Counted from the stretch's first letter, positions 8,502 through 17,521 are shown. The stretch is DNA of 64,000 nt from an uncultured Paracoccaceae bacterium (GCA_947492475.1 CANLNM010000006.1:124001-188000), one strand, 5' to 3'. The notes: generated by a model not told the origin, from the letters alone. A program made the numbers and translations.

Positions 8502-9929
8502 TTATGGGCGGGGAAAGGCCTTAGCCAATTTCTCTGCGCCGCGGCGAGTTTCGGAATCTGTAAAGGCAGCAAAGCCTAAAACAGCCCCTTGGCGCTGAAC
8601 CGGGCCAGCATAGTGGCGTGATAGTGGGCGTAGTTTGACCCCGAATCGGTCTGCGGTTTGGGCCAGCTCAATGTCGGTTTTTACCGGGGCATCGGGTGCC
8701 AAATTTGCGATGACATGCAGCCCGGATTGCGTGGGTTCGGGGGTTAAAACATGTGGCACATGGTGTTGAAACGCGGCGATCAGGGTTTTCTGGCGTTGGG
8801 CATATAGGCGTCGCATGCGCCGGATATGGGTGGCAAATCCTCCGGTTTCTATGAACCGAGCCAGCGCCGGCTGCGCGGCCAGCGACGCGGTAGGGCGGCT
8901 TTGGTTTATAGCATCTCGCGCACCAGCCATCAAGGTTTCGGGCAGCACAACAAAGCCCAACCGCAATCCATGAAACAGCACTTGGGAAAAGCTGCCGACA
9001 TAGATGACGCGGGCGCGGTCATCCAGGCTCATCATGGCGGGCAGGGGTTGGCCCTGAAACCGGTATTCGCCGTCAAAGTCGTCCTCGATGATATAGCCGT
9101 CCGTTGCGCGCGACCATTGCAACAGCGCCAAACGCCGGGACAAAGGCATGGTCATGCCCAGCGGAAATTGCCGCGACGGGGTGACGGCAATGGCGGCAAT
9201 ATCGGTGTCGGAACTGGGATCTATCGGCAACCCGTCTGCGTCCACATGTCGGGCGCGGACGTGAAATCCGGCATGTGTTATGGCGGATCGCAGCACGTCA
9301 TGGCCGGGATCTTCGACCAATATGTTGCCCGCGCGATTTGGCAACGCGGTCAGGATCAGGCGGATGGCTTCGGTCAGGCCGGACGTGATGACGATCTGCC
9401 CGGCGTGGCATTTCAACCCCCGCCAATCCCTAAGATGCGCCACCAATGCCTGACGCAGGTCGGGCCAGCCAAAGGGCGACGGCGCATTGAGCATATCGAC
9501 CGACGGCGCCCGCCAGCTTTGTTCCATCAGGCGTGCCCAATCGGTGAATGGAAATTCCCGCAAATCAGGGGCTGCGCTTTCGAATGTGATCAGGGGGCTG
9601 GGTTTGGCAAGGGGGGGCAGGTTTGATGGTGGCGGCGTGGTGGAAATCGGCAAATCCGGCAGGTCGGCGGCGACATACATGCCCGATCCGCGGCGGCCCT
9701 GTAGGTAGCCTTCGCTGACCAGTTGATCAAACGCAGAGGTGACGGTGATCCGCGACACAGACAATTCCGCAGCCAGCAGGCGGCTGGCAGGCAATCGATC
9801 ATTGGGCTGCAATTGCCGTTCATGCACCAGCTTTCGCAACGCTTGGGTCAGTTGGGCCTGCAAACTGGTGGGTCCAGCGCGGTCCAGCGAAATGGCCATG
9901 ATGGCGGCGTGTAAATTGGACTTAGTCAT
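8502..9929 (-). CDS. MocR/PdxR-type GntR regulator with aminotransferase-like domain lacking the PLP lysine
   Basis: This 475-residue protein has an N-terminal GntR winged helix (residues about 15-80: LPASRLLAAELSVSRITVTS) fused to a fold-type-I aminotransferase-like domain. The aspartate motif EDDFDGEYRF is present. The position of the Schiff-base lysine, normally SK in the (G)TFSK-LFP-LRLGY motif, reads GSFSQVLFHGLRLG, so residue 316 is Gln (codon at 8982-8984). MocR proteins normally sense PLP or PLP-amino acid adducts through this lysine. It is divergent from a flavin-binding protein plus GNAT pair, which it probably regulates. The ligand is unknown. Confidence 0.88.
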   Translation of the reverse strand: MTKSNLHAAIMAISLDRAGPTSLQAQLTQALRKLVHERQLQPNDRLPASRLLAAELSVSRITVTSAFDQLVSEGYLQGRRGSGMYVAADLPDLPISTTPPPSNLPPLAKPSPLITFESAAPDLREFPFTDWARLMEQSWRAPSVDMLNAPSPFGWPDLRQALVAHLRDWRGLKCHAGQIVITSGLTEAIRLILTALPNRAGNILVEDPGHDVLRSAITHAGFHVRARHVDADGLPIDPSSDTDIAAIAVTPSRQFPLGMTMPLSRRLALLQWSRATDGYIIEDDFDGEYRFQGQPLPAMMSLDDRARVIYVGSFSQVLFHGLRLGFVVLPETLMAGARDAINQSRPTASLAAQPALARFIETGGFATHIRRMRRLYAQRQKTLIAAFQHHVPHVLTPEPTQSGLHVIANLAPDAPVKTDIELAQTADRFGVKLRPLSRHYAGPVQRQGAVLGFAAFTDSETRRGAEKLAKAFPRP

Positions 9930-9998
9930 TTTGCGATTATTGGATATCGTGCAGGGCCAAACAAGGGGCTAGGTCATGGGCAAGCAAAGGAAAGCACC

Positions 9999-10664
9999 AT
10001 GCAAAAACCCAGTGACCCCAGATTGACCGAAATGACCCGATTGCGCCGCATGCATGAACGTGGCGCCCATGATCCCGCATCGATCTATGCGATTTTGGAC
10101 GCATCTGCGATGTGCAGCGTGGGCTATGTCATCGACGGTCGCCCGGTTGTGACGCCCACGTTTCAATGGCGCGAAGGCAATCATGTTTATTGGCACGGAT
10201 CATCCGCCAGCCGCATGTTGCGCAAAAGCGTGGGCTCGGATGTGTGCCTGACAGTGTCGATCATGGATGGATTGGTGCTGGGCCGGTCCGCCATGCATCA
10301 TTCGGCAAATTACCGGTCCGTGATGGTGTTTGGCAAAGCGGTCAAAGTCGAAGATCCGGAGGAAAAAGTGGCGCGGCTCAGGGCATTTGTGAATGGGATG
10401 TATCCCGGACGTTGGGACATGTTGCGCCCGATCACCCCGCAGGAAATCAAGGCAACCACCATTCTGGGCATGCCCATTGACGAAGCGTCCGCCAAGGTGC
10501 GCGATGCCGGTGTTAGTGATGACGAGGCCGATTACGAATTGCCGATTTGGGCGGGGGTCATTCCTGCGGTCACGACGTTTGGGGATGCGATTGCGGACCC
10601 GCGCAACTTGGCCAATGTCGATATGCCGGATCATGTTCACGACCTTATCGGAGCAAAGCTATGA
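9999..10664 (+). CDS. Pyridoxamine-5'-phosphate-oxidase-like flavin-binding protein
   Basis: This 221-residue protein resembles the split-barrel PNPOx-like FMN-binding family. It contains ASIYAILDASAMCSVGYVID, the strand YWHGSSASRMLRKS, and a later RSVMVFGKAVKVEDPEEKVA segment typical of the barrel. It is not a canonical PdxH; the substrate is unknown. It is divergent from the MocR regulator across a 69-nt gap and overlaps the next gene by 4 nt (ATGA), so it is translationally coupled to a GNAT. This triplet suggests a MocR-controlled detoxification or vitamin-B6-linked unit, which is inference. Confidence 0.82.
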   Translation: MQKPSDPRLTEMTRLRRMHERGAHDPASIYAILDASAMCSVGYVIDGRPVVTPTFQWREGNHVYWHGSSASRMLRKSVGSDVCLTVSIMDGLVLGRSAMHHSANYRSVMVFGKAVKVEDPEEKVARLRAFVNGMYPGRWDMLRPITPQEIKATTILGMPIDEASAKVRDAGVSDDEADYELPIWAGVIPAVTTFGDAIADPRNLANVDMPDHVHDLIGAKL

Positions 10665-11377
10665 GCCGGATAAATCATCTAAACCAACCAATTGGGGATG
10701 CATTGCCAGCAGGCTGGACCGCGCCGCCATTGCCGAACGCACAGGGGATCACGGGGCGGTATGTCCAACTCGAAGCGATCAACCCCGAACGACATGCGGC
10801 GGATTTATTTGCGGCCAATATGTTGGACGAAACCGGCGCTGGGTGGACCTATCTGCCCAATGGGCCCTTTGCCGATTATGCGGCGTATCTGGCTTGGATG
10901 ACATCCACCTGTCTGGGCGATGATCCGCAATTCTATGCCTTTGTGGATCGTCAAAGCGGCAAGGCGATTGGCATGGGGTCCTATCTGCGGATCACTCCGG
11001 ATGCGGCATCGATTGAGGTGGGCTGGCTCAGGTTTTCGCCCCTGATGCAGCAAACGCCACAATCGAGCGAAGCCATGCATTTGATGATGCAGCACGCCTT
11101 TGGGCTTGGATATCGTCGATATGAATGGAAATGTGATGCGTTGAATGCGCCATCGCGACGGGCTGCGGAACGGCTGGGGTTCACCTATGAAGGCACATTT
11201 CGCCAAGCGACCCTATATCGGGGACGCAATCGGGACACGGCGTGGTTTTCGATTCTGGATCGCGAATGGCCGGCCATTCAGGCCGCCCATCAGGCTTGGC
11301 TTGACCCCGCGAACTTTGATGAAAACGGACGGCAACGCCGCCCGCTGGGGTGGTTTATGGGGTCACGTCCAACGTGA
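10661..11377 (+). CDS. GNAT-family N-acetyltransferase (RimJ/RimL type)
   Basis: This 238-residue acetyltransferase shows the RimJ/RimL pattern: an N-terminal GRYVQLEAINPERHAADLF, a central YLRITPDAASIEVGW strand, and the acetyl-CoA motif region ending NAPSRRAAERLGFTYEGTFR. The frame extends upstream, but the ATG at 10661 overlaps the previous stop (ATGA) and fits coupled translation. Ribosomal-protein or small-molecule amines are possible substrates; none can be chosen from sequence. Its last 23 nt overlap the 3' end of the convergent oxidoreductase gene. Confidence 0.88.
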   Translation: MSRINHLNQPIGDALPAGWTAPPLPNAQGITGRYVQLEAINPERHAADLFAANMLDETGAGWTYLPNGPFADYAAYLAWMTSTCLGDDPQFYAFVDRQSGKAIGMGSYLRITPDAASIEVGWLRFSPLMQQTPQSSEAMHLMMQHAFGLGYRRYEWKCDALNAPSRRAAERLGFTYEGTFRQATLYRGRNRDTAWFSILDREWPAIQAAHQAWLDPANFDENGRQRRPLGWFMGSRPT

Positions 11378-12491
11378 CCCAAGCCGCATCCTGAGCCGAA
11401 GACCGCACACAGGCATCAATGAAATAGACTCCGCTCAGGCCTTCGCGGATGCCGGGTAACACGCCGTTGCCATCCCGGTTTCCGGCGTTCCATGCACGGA
11501 TCGCATCCGCAGCACCGCTATAGATATTGGCAAACCCTTCGAGATATCCCTCAGGGTGGCCGCCGGGCGTGCGGGTCACGGCATTGGCCGCGTCCCTTGC
11601 GCCCGCGCCGCCCCGTGTCAGCAGCTGTTTGGGCTGGCCAAACGGTGTGTACCACAGGTAATTTGGGTCCTCTTGCGCCCATTCAAGACCGCCTTTGCTG
11701 CCGTAAACCCGCAAACGCAGCGCGTTTTCATTGCCAACCGCCACCTGAGAACACCACAGCATCCCGCGTGCGCCGCCGTCAAATCGCAGCATGACATGGG
11801 CGTTGTCGTCAACCAGACGGCCCGCAACAAACGCCTGCAAATCCGCGGCCAGTTGCGTCACATTTTGACCGGTCACAAATTGCGCAAGGTTATGGGCATG
11901 TGTGCCGATATCACCCGTTGATCCACCCGCGCCTGATCGGTTGGGGTCGGTGCGCCAATCGGCCTGTTTGCCATCGGTTTCTTCGGCCAGCCAATCCTGC
12001 GCATATTCGACCTGAACCACCCGCAGATCACCTAAATCACCATTGGCGATCATATCGCGCGCCTGCCGGATCATCGGATAGCCGGTGTAATTATGGGTCA
12101 GAATGAACATCGCATCGGATTCGCGTGCGACTTGGGCCAGCCGATTGGCGTCATCTATTGTGGCGGTCAGGGGTTTGTCACAAATCACGTGGATACCCGC
12201 CTGTAAAAACGCGATTGCCGCATCCGCATGCACATGGTTTGGCGTTACAATCGCCACCGCGTCGATGCCATCGTCCAGCGCAGCCTCTGCAACGGCCATT
12301 TCGCCAAAGGTATCATAGGACCGTGTCAGACCCAGGGCCTGCGCGCTGTCGCGGGCGCGTTCGGGGGTGGATGATAACGCACCGGCGACCAGTTCCCATT
12401 GTCCATCAATACGCGATGCAATCCGATGCACGGCGCCGATGAAAGCGTCTTTGCCCCCACCGACCATCCCAAGCTTTAGCGGTTTCGTCAT
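11355..12491 (-). CDS. Gfo/Idh/MocA-family oxidoreductase
   Basis: This 378-residue NAD(P)-dependent dehydrogenase probably acts on a sugar or inositol-like compound. The N-terminal dinucleotide motif is [12 protein letters not shown], and the family EKP motif appears as CDKPL. A downstream [14 protein letters not shown] segment carries the catalytic Asp and His expected in the substrate domain. The frame extends five codons upstream; the ATG at 12491 has GGGGGA 6 nt before it. A perfect LacI-type palindrome lies 78 nt upstream, suggesting sugar-responsive repression. It is convergent with the GNAT and overlaps it by 23 nt. Confidence 0.88.
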   Translation of the reverse strand: MTKPLKLGMVGGGKDAFIGAVHRIASRIDGQWELVAGALSSTPERARDSAQALGLTRSYDTFGEMAVAEAALDDGIDAVAIVTPNHVHADAAIAFLQAGIHVICDKPLTATIDDANRLAQVARESDAMFILTHNYTGYPMIRQARDMIANGDLGDLRVVQVEYAQDWLAEETDGKQADWRTDPNRSGAGGSTGDIGTHAHNLAQFVTGQNVTQLAADLQAFVAGRLVDDNAHVMLRFDGGARGMLWCSQVAVGNENALRLRVYGSKGGLEWAQEDPNYLWYTPFGQPKQLLTRGGAGARDAANAVTRTPGGHPEGYLEGFANIYSGAADAIRAWNAGNRDGNGVLPGIREGLSGVYFIDACVRSSAQDAAWVTLDVTP

Positions 12492-12507
12492 TTTTGGTCC
12501 CCCCAAT

Positions 12508-12519
12508 GCTAATATTAGC
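12508..12519. repeat. 12-bp palindrome next to oxidoreductase start
   Basis: GCTAATATTAGC is a perfect 12-bp palindrome 17 nt before the oxidoreductase start, followed at 12524-12535 by the near-palindrome GTTGGCGCTAAC. Both share GCTAA/TTAGC words. They may be operator half-sites or part of the promoter. No regulator is assigned. Confidence 0.4.
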
Positions 12520-12568
12520 TGTCGTTGGCGCTAACATATCTAAAAATCCGGATAGGCAAAGGGAAAAA

Positions 12569-12580
12569 GTAAACGTTTAC
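12569..12580. promoter_or_regulatory. LacI-family operator motif
   Basis: GTAAACGTTTAC is a perfect palindrome with the central CG step and flanking AAACGTTT core typical of LacI/GalR-family operators. It lies 78 nt upstream of the Gfo/Idh/MocA gene and 163 nt upstream of the divergent LysR gene. No LacI-family gene is present in the window, so the regulator would act in trans. Confidence 0.6.
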
Positions 12581-12742
12581 ATTATGAAAATGTCAGCAGA
12601 GTTGAACTGATTTCCACGGAAAGCTGGCGAAATGAAATTCCGTTCCTAAGTAGGAGATAACGCGGATGTGACCGTTGCGTCGGTGCACACCTGCCGTTAA
12701 ATTATCTGAGATAAGTGCGAAAAAGCACAGGATGAGGGTGCC

Positions 12743-13624
12743 ATGGAAAACTGGGATGAAGTACGGACAGCGTTTCAAGTGGCGCGATTGGGCACCGTGA
12801 GCGGGGCGGCAGACGTGCTGGGCGTGCATCACGCCACGGTCATCCGGCACATTGATGCGCTCGAAACCCGGTTGGGTGTTAAGCTGTTTCAACGGCATGC
12901 ACGCGGCTATACCGCCACAGAGGCCGGTCAGGATCTGATGCAAATCGCCAAAACGACGGATGATCAATTTGCCCAATTGGCCGGTCGGCTAAAGGGGCAG
13001 GGCGCTGGTGTCAGCGGCGATTTGGTTGTGACGTCGTTGCCGTCTTTGTCTGCGCTGATGTCGCCTGTTTTGGTGGATTTTCAGGCTGAAAACGACGGTT
13101 TGGTTGTGCGCTATTTAACCAGTCCGCGGGTCTTTCGGCTTGAATATGGCGAGGCGCATGTAGCGATCCGTGCGGGCGCGGCCCCCGAGGAGCCAGACAA
13201 TGTGGTTCAACCCTTTATCAAGCAACGCCTGCGTTTGGTTGCATCTGATGATTATATCGCCCGGTTCGGCAAACCGGAACAGGACGCTGACCTGACCGAT
13301 CATCAGTTTGTTGGGATCGACAAAGTGGCCAGCCGTGTGCCGTTTAACCGGTGGATCGAAGCGATTGTCGCATCCCCGAAATTTGCCTACCGAACCGAAG
13401 GGGACCGGTCGATGCTGGACGCGATCGCATCGGGCGCGGGCATTGGCTTTGTGACCGACTGGGATATGGAACGTCTGGGCAATTTGACCGAAGTTGTTCC
13501 GTCACGGCCGGAATGGGTGGCGCAATTGTGGCTGGTGACCCATGTGGATTTGCATCGCTCACCCAAGGTGCAATCGTTCCTGAAATTCCTCAAAGAACGC
13601 TCCAAAGATTGGAACTATGCATGA
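12743..13624 (+). CDS. LysR-family transcriptional regulator
   Basis: This 293-residue protein has an N-terminal LysR winged helix (residues about 4-62: FQVARLGTVSGAADVLGVHH, then TVIRHIDALETRLGVKLFQR) and a periplasmic-binding-like effector domain. The start at 12743 gives the usual family length. A DMT-type exporter follows after 24 nt on the same strand, so it is probably co-transcribed and may be the regulated target. The effector is unknown. It is divergent from the Gfo/Idh/MocA oxidoreductase across a 251-nt region that also carries a LacI-like operator. Confidence 0.92.
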   Translation: MENWDEVRTAFQVARLGTVSGAADVLGVHHATVIRHIDALETRLGVKLFQRHARGYTATEAGQDLMQIAKTTDDQFAQLAGRLKGQGAGVSGDLVVTSLPSLSALMSPVLVDFQAENDGLVVRYLTSPRVFRLEYGEAHVAIRAGAAPEEPDNVVQPFIKQRLRLVASDDYIARFGKPEQDADLTDHQFVGIDKVASRVPFNRWIEAIVASPKFAYRTEGDRSMLDAIASGAGIGFVTDWDMERLGNLTEVVPSRPEWVAQLWLVTHVDLHRSPKVQSFLKFLKERSKDWNYA

Positions 13625-13648
13625 GCCTGACCACATGATCCTCGTGCT

Positions 13649-14596
13649 ATGAGCCGCCCCAACAACGGAGCCGTCGCAGGGCATGTTGCGATGCTGGCGT
13701 TTTCGGCTTTGGTGGCCGGGTCCTTTGCGCTTGGGGGATTGGTTGCCAACGAAATTGCCCCGATGGCGATCACATCTTTGCGGTTTTTGTTGGCGTCGAC
13801 GTTGGTTGGCATCGCGGCATTGGTCATGGGCAAATTGCACCGCCGGGATGCGCGCGCGCCATGGCGCTATGGCGTGTTGGGCGGTTTGATCGCGTCCTAT
13901 ATGGTGCTGATGTTTGAGGGGTTGAAAACCGCGCCACCGGTGAGCGCGGCGGCGGTGTTTACCCTGACCCCGGCCATCGCCGCCCTGTTTGGCTGGATCG
14001 TTTTGCGACAGATCACCACCGGCCGCATGGCGCTGGCGATCACGATCGGCGGATTGGGGGCGATCTGGGTGATTTTTCGCGCTGACATACCTGCGATTCT
14101 AGCGTTTCAGATCGGCAAAGGGGAAATGATCTATTTCGTCGGATGCGTCGCCCATGCGGTCTATGCCGCGCTTATCCCGCGTTTGAACCGGGGTGAGGCA
14201 CCCGTGACGTTTACCTTTGGCACGTTGGTTATGGGCACCCTGATTGTGGCCGGGTTTGGCTGGTCCGATATCATGGCCACGCAATGGGGCAACCTGCCGA
14301 TGATCGTGTGGATCACGCTGGGCTACATCACGGTGTTTGCCACGGCGGCCACGTTTGTTTTGATCCAGTTTGCCGCGTTGCGCCTGCCCGCCGCCAAAGT
14401 CATGGCCTATACCTATCTGGTGCCCAGCTGGGTGATCCTGTGGGAAGTCGCGCTGGGCGGAGCATTGCCCCCGGTTGCGATTCTGGCCGGGCTGGGTTTG
14501 ATCGTCATGGCGTTGCTGTTGTTGCTGCGCAATGACAGTGATGTCAGTCCTCAGGCAATTCTGTCGCCAGAAACCGCTCAAACGCTTCCAGATTGA
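13649..14596 (+). CDS. EamA/DMT-family transporter
   Basis: This 315-residue inner-membrane protein has about ten hydrophobic segments in two EamA halves. The first half begins VAMLAFSALVAGSFALGG; the second, after about residue 160, begins MIYFVGCVAHAVYAALIP. The family exports amino acids, metabolites or drugs; the substrate cannot be read from sequence. It follows the LysR gene by 24 nt and is probably in its operon. Its last 53 nt overlap the 3' end of the convergent arsR-type gene. Confidence 0.9.
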   Translation: MSRPNNGAVAGHVAMLAFSALVAGSFALGGLVANEIAPMAITSLRFLLASTLVGIAALVMGKLHRRDARAPWRYGVLGGLIASYMVLMFEGLKTAPPVSAAAVFTLTPAIAALFGWIVLRQITTGRMALAITIGGLGAIWVIFRADIPAILAFQIGKGEMIYFVGCVAHAVYAALIPRLNRGEAPVTFTFGTLVMGTLIVAGFGWSDIMATQWGNLPMIVWITLGYITVFATAATFVLIQFAALRLPAAKVMAYTYLVPSWVILWEVALGGALPPVAILAGLGLIVMALLLLLRNDSDVSPQAILSPETAQTLPD

Positions 14597-14867
14597 TGGC
14601 TTCGAACTGACCAAAGCCCTGCATCCAGATGCTGGCATCCCGCATGGCGTCTGGTTCCAGTTTGCACCATTTGACCCGCCCGCGTTTTTCCTGCGAAATC
14701 AGGCCCGCCTTGGTCAACACATTCAGATGTTTGGAAATCGCCGCGAGGGATGTTTCAAACGGTTCGGCCACATCTGTCACCGCCATATCATCCTCTAGCA
14801 GCATGCGCAGGATTTCACGGCGTGTGCTGTCTGATAGGGCGGCAAATATAGTGTCGATCTGGTCCAT
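14544..14867 (-). CDS. ArsR-family winged-helix regulator
   Basis: This 107-residue protein has a SmtB/ArsR winged helix: ALSDSTRREILRMLLEDD, then a recognition helix in TSLAAISKHLNVLTKAGLIS and the wing QEKRGRVKWCKLEP. The metal-sensing cysteine motif ELCVCDL of classical ArsR is absent, so it more likely belongs to the non-metal group often found with START/AHSA1 or transporters. A TTG start seven codons upstream is possible; the ATG at 14867 is preferred because alignment begins there. It is divergent from the second DMT transporter and may regulate it. Confidence 0.88.
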   Translation of the reverse strand: MDQIDTIFAALSDSTRREILRMLLEDDMAVTDVAEPFETSLAAISKHLNVLTKAGLISQEKRGRVKWCKLEPDAMRDASIWMQGFGQFEAINLEAFERFLATELPED

Positions 14868-14997
14868 CCGGGGCAAACTATCGTTCAATGTGCGAAAGGG
14901 AAACCCAGTCCGTTAAATGACCCCCATCACAAAAATGAATTGGACAAACCCGGCCCAGTCTTGTCCCAAGATCACGTGAGAGTAGAGGGAAGTCGTC

Positions 14998-15894
14998 ATG
15001 CCATTGCGCTATTGGGGAATTATTGTCGTTTTGGCAGCGGGCTGGGGCGCGTCTTTCTTTTTTAATGAAATTCTGTTGCGTGAATTGGGGCCGTTATCGG
15101 TCGCGATGGGGCGTGTTGGCACCGGCGCGCTGGGCTGTTGGATCTGGCTGCTGGCCACCGGCAAAAAGAAGGCCGTTCCCATGGCCGCGCTGGGCCAGTT
15201 GGCGGTGTTTGGACTGTTCCAATATTCGCTGCCCTTGGCGATTTATCCGGTGACGCAGCAATTCATCACGTCATCGGCCGCGGGCATCGTGAATGCTATG
15301 ACGCCGATTATGGTGGTGATCGTCAGCCATTACTGGCCGGGCGGTGAACGCGCGACCAAATTGAAATCCATCGGCGTTTGCTTTGGCTTTGCCGGGATCA
15401 TTCTGCTGGCTTTGCCGTCGCTCAGGGGGCAGGGGCAATCCAACGGATGGGCGTTATTGGCCACCATCTGTGCGCCGGTTTGCTACGGGATCGCGATGAA
15501 TTACATGCGTCGATTGCATGATTTGGATCGCACATTGCTAACCGCGTGGTCGCTGACATTGGGCAGTGTGGTTCTGATCCCGCTGGCCTTGTTGGTCGAA
15601 GGCCTGCCAGTGATCACCCAATCCGAGACATGGGCCAGCCTGATGGTTATCGGGTTTTTGCTGACCTCGGCGGCGTTCATCCTGTTGTTCTGGCTGATCC
15701 CGCGTGTGGGTGCGACCACGGCATCGACGATCACCTTTATTGCGCCGGTTTCCTCTGTGCTGTTGGGGGTGTTGGTTTTGGCAGAAGAGCTGGCGCCCGT
15801 TCAATATGCGGGCATGGCGGTGATATTCTTCGGGATGTTGTTCATCGACGGGCGGCTTATTGGGTGGTTTCGCAACTCTCAACCAAATGGTTGA
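14998..15894 (+). CDS. EamA/DMT-family transporter
   Basis: This 298-residue inner-membrane protein has about ten hydrophobic segments in two EamA repeats. It opens with YWGIIVVLAAGWGASFFFNE; the second repeat starts near residue 155 (WALLATICAPVCYGIAMNYM). The start at 14998 is preceded by GAGGGAAG. It is divergent from the ArsR-type gene across 130 nt, a common regulator-target arrangement. It is distinct in sequence from the transporter at 13649, so this is not a recent duplication. The substrate is unknown. Confidence 0.9.
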   Translation: MPLRYWGIIVVLAAGWGASFFFNEILLRELGPLSVAMGRVGTGALGCWIWLLATGKKKAVPMAALGQLAVFGLFQYSLPLAIYPVTQQFITSSAAGIVNAMTPIMVVIVSHYWPGGERATKLKSIGVCFGFAGIILLALPSLRGQGQSNGWALLATICAPVCYGIAMNYMRRLHDLDRTLLTAWSLTLGSVVLIPLALLVEGLPVITQSETWASLMVIGFLLTSAAFILLFWLIPRVGATTASTITFIAPVSSVLLGVLVLAEELAPVQYAGMAVIFFGMLFIDGRLIGWFRNSQPNG

Positions 15895-15997
15895 ATATCC
15901 AAATGGGGGTGAATGGGCACAATATTGGCTTGTGTCACTCTGGCGCAGGTGTTTTTTTTCGTTAAATTACAGGCGCATAGCAATCTGATCGAGTGTC

Positions 15998-16026
15998 TTG
16001 ACTCTGTGCCCCCCGCCGCCTACTCC
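15998..16026 (+). promoter_or_regulatory. Possible sigma-70 promoter of the atp operon
   Basis: TTGACT at 15998-16003 is followed after 17 nt by TACTCC at 16021-16026, in the 162-nt gap before atpI. The -35 matches five of six consensus bases, but the -10 is weak, so the call is tentative. It would give a leader of about 25 nt. Confidence 0.3.
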
Positions 16027-16056
16027 ATCACCAACACGAATAGGGGAGCCTTGCGC

Positions 16057-16407
16057 TTGTCCGACCCAGAAAATCGCAGCAATGCCGAGCGGCTAAAAGA
16101 TCTTGAACGCAAGATCGCAGAGGCCAAGGGTCCGGATCAATCCAAGCACCATTCGGAAGAGCATTATTCGCAGGCCAATCTGGCATGGCGCATGGTGATC
16201 GAGCTTGTAGCGGGTCTTGGGATCGGCTTTGGCATTGGATACGGGCTGGATGTGCTGTTGGGCACGACGCCTTGGTTGATGGTGTTGTTCATATTCTTTG
16301 GCCTCGCGGCTGGCGTTAACGTCATGATGCGATCGGCCAAAGAGATACAGGAAAGACAGTTGGCCGAGCAGGCCGACAAAGACGGGGAAGCGAACGATGG
16401 CGACTGA
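16057..16407 (+). CDS. atpI: ATP synthase protein I (AtpI)
   Basis: This 116-residue protein has an acidic, charged N-terminal third ([20 protein letters not shown]) and two membrane helices at about residues 47-66 and 74-93, as in alphaproteobacterial AtpI, which assists c-ring assembly or Mg handling. The start is TTG at 16057, chosen because AGGGGAG lies 8 nt upstream and the protein then begins MSDPENR, typical of the family; a longer frame exists but is unsupported. It overlaps atpB by 11 nt and is the first gene of the F0 operon. Confidence 0.85.
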   Translation: MSDPENRSNAERLKDLERKIAEAKGPDQSKHHSEEHYSQANLAWRMVIELVAGLGIGFGIGYGLDVLLGTTPWLMVLFIFFGLAAGVNVMMRSAKEIQERQLAEQADKDGEANDGD

Positions 16408-17158
16408 AACACACGGCGCAGAAGAAACAGGCGGTCTGGTATTTCACCCAATGGATCAGTTCAACATTAAGTCGTTGTTCGGTGACGGTGCCATTTCCTG
16501 GTACACGCCGACAAATGCGACATTGTGGATGGCGCTGACCGTTGTTGCGATCGTTTTGTTGATGGTTCTGGGCACCAAAGGCCGCGCCATCGTCCCAACA
16601 CGCATTCAGTCGATCGCCGAAATGGCCTACGGCTTTGTTTATAAAATGGTCGAAGATGTCGCCGGCAAAGACGCGGTTGGTTTCTTCCCATATGTCATGA
16701 CTTTGTTCATGTTCATCGTTTTCGCCAACTTCCTTGGCCTGATCCCAATGTCCTTTACCACCACGTCCCACTTTGCGGTGACGGTTGTTCTGGCCATGTT
16801 GGTGTTCCTGACCGTGACCATCTACGGTTTCGCTAAAAACGGCACCAAATTCCTGGGTCTGTTCTGGGTGTCCAGCGCGCCAATGGCGTTGCGCCCGATC
16901 CTCGCTATCATCGAGCTGATTTCGTACTTTGTACGTCCCGTCAGCCATTCCATCCGTCTTGCTGGTAACGTTATGGCCGGTCACGCGGTGATCAAAGTGT
17001 TCGCAGGTTTCGCTGCCATCACCGTGATTAGCCCCGTGTCTGTGGTTGCCATCACCGCAATGTACGGTCTGGAAATCCTCGTGGCCTTTATTCAGGCCTA
17101 CGTGTTCACAATTCTGACCTGTGTTTACCTAAAGGATGCACTGCACCCCGGTCACTAA
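16397..17158 (+). CDS. atpB: F0F1 ATP synthase subunit a
   Basis: This 253-residue integral membrane subunit forms the proton half-channels beside the c-ring. Hydrophobic segments run from about residue 36 to the end. The essential arginine is expected in the [14 protein letters not shown] motif near residue 190, with further conserved residues in [18 protein letters not shown]. The length is normal. It overlaps atpI by 11 nt and precedes atpE by 55 nt. The F1 genes are not here, which fits the split F0/F1 operons of Rhodobacteraceae. Confidence 0.97.
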   Translation: MATETHGAEETGGLVFHPMDQFNIKSLFGDGAISWYTPTNATLWMALTVVAIVLLMVLGTKGRAIVPTRIQSIAEMAYGFVYKMVEDVAGKDAVGFFPYVMTLFMFIVFANFLGLIPMSFTTTSHFAVTVVLAMLVFLTVTIYGFAKNGTKFLGLFWVSSAPMALRPILAIIELISYFVRPVSHSIRLAGNVMAGHAVIKVFAGFAAITVISPVSVVAITAMYGLEILVAFIQAYVFTILTCVYLKDALHPGH

Positions 17159-17213
17159 TTCCGGGCGACGGTCTGATAACTTATCTAAACTTCCAATCGT
17201 AAGGAGAATACTC

Positions 17214-17438
17214 ATGGAAGGCGAACTCGCACACATCGGCGCTGGCTTGGCTGCAATCGGTTCCGGCGCTGCCGCTATCGGTGTTGGTAACGTTGCTGGC
17301 AACTTCTTGGCTGGCGCTCTGCGCAACCCATCCGCAGCTGCGTCGCAGACTGCTACTCTGTTCATCGGCATCGCGTTTGCAGAAGCCCTGGGGATCTTCT
17401 CGTTCCTCGTCGCTCTGCTGCTGATGTTCGCCGTCTAA
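17214..17438 (+). CDS. atpE: F0F1 ATP synthase subunit c
   Basis: This 74-residue hairpin protein of two membrane helices forms the rotating c-ring. The polar loop reads GALRNPSAA, and the proton-carrying carboxylate is the glutamate in [10 protein letters not shown]. The ATG at 17214 follows AAGGAGA by 6 nt; an upstream in-frame extension is not needed. The strong Shine-Dalgarno fits high expression, since about ten or more copies are needed per complex. An 11-bp hairpin lies in the gap after it. Confidence 0.97.
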   Translation: MEGELAHIGAGLAAIGSGAAAIGVGNVAGNFLAGALRNPSAAASQTATLFIGIAFAEALGIFSFLVALLLMFAV

Positions 17439-17464
17439 GCCTACGGAACACCATCCTTACGCGC

Positions 17465-17490
17465 GGGGGGATCAGAATGCTGATCCTCCC
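17465..17490 (+). promoter_or_regulatory. Stable intercistronic hairpin between atpE and atpF'
   Basis: GGGGGGATCAG pairs with CTGATCCTCCC around an AATG loop, giving an 11-bp stem with one G.U pair. No U-run follows, so it is not an obvious rho-independent terminator. It sits between the high-copy c subunit and the low-copy b' subunit, where an RNA-processing or 3'-stability element would set stoichiometry. Confidence 0.7.
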
Positions 17491-17521
17491 GTTGTAACCG
17501 GAAAGTTCCTAGGAGGACGTT

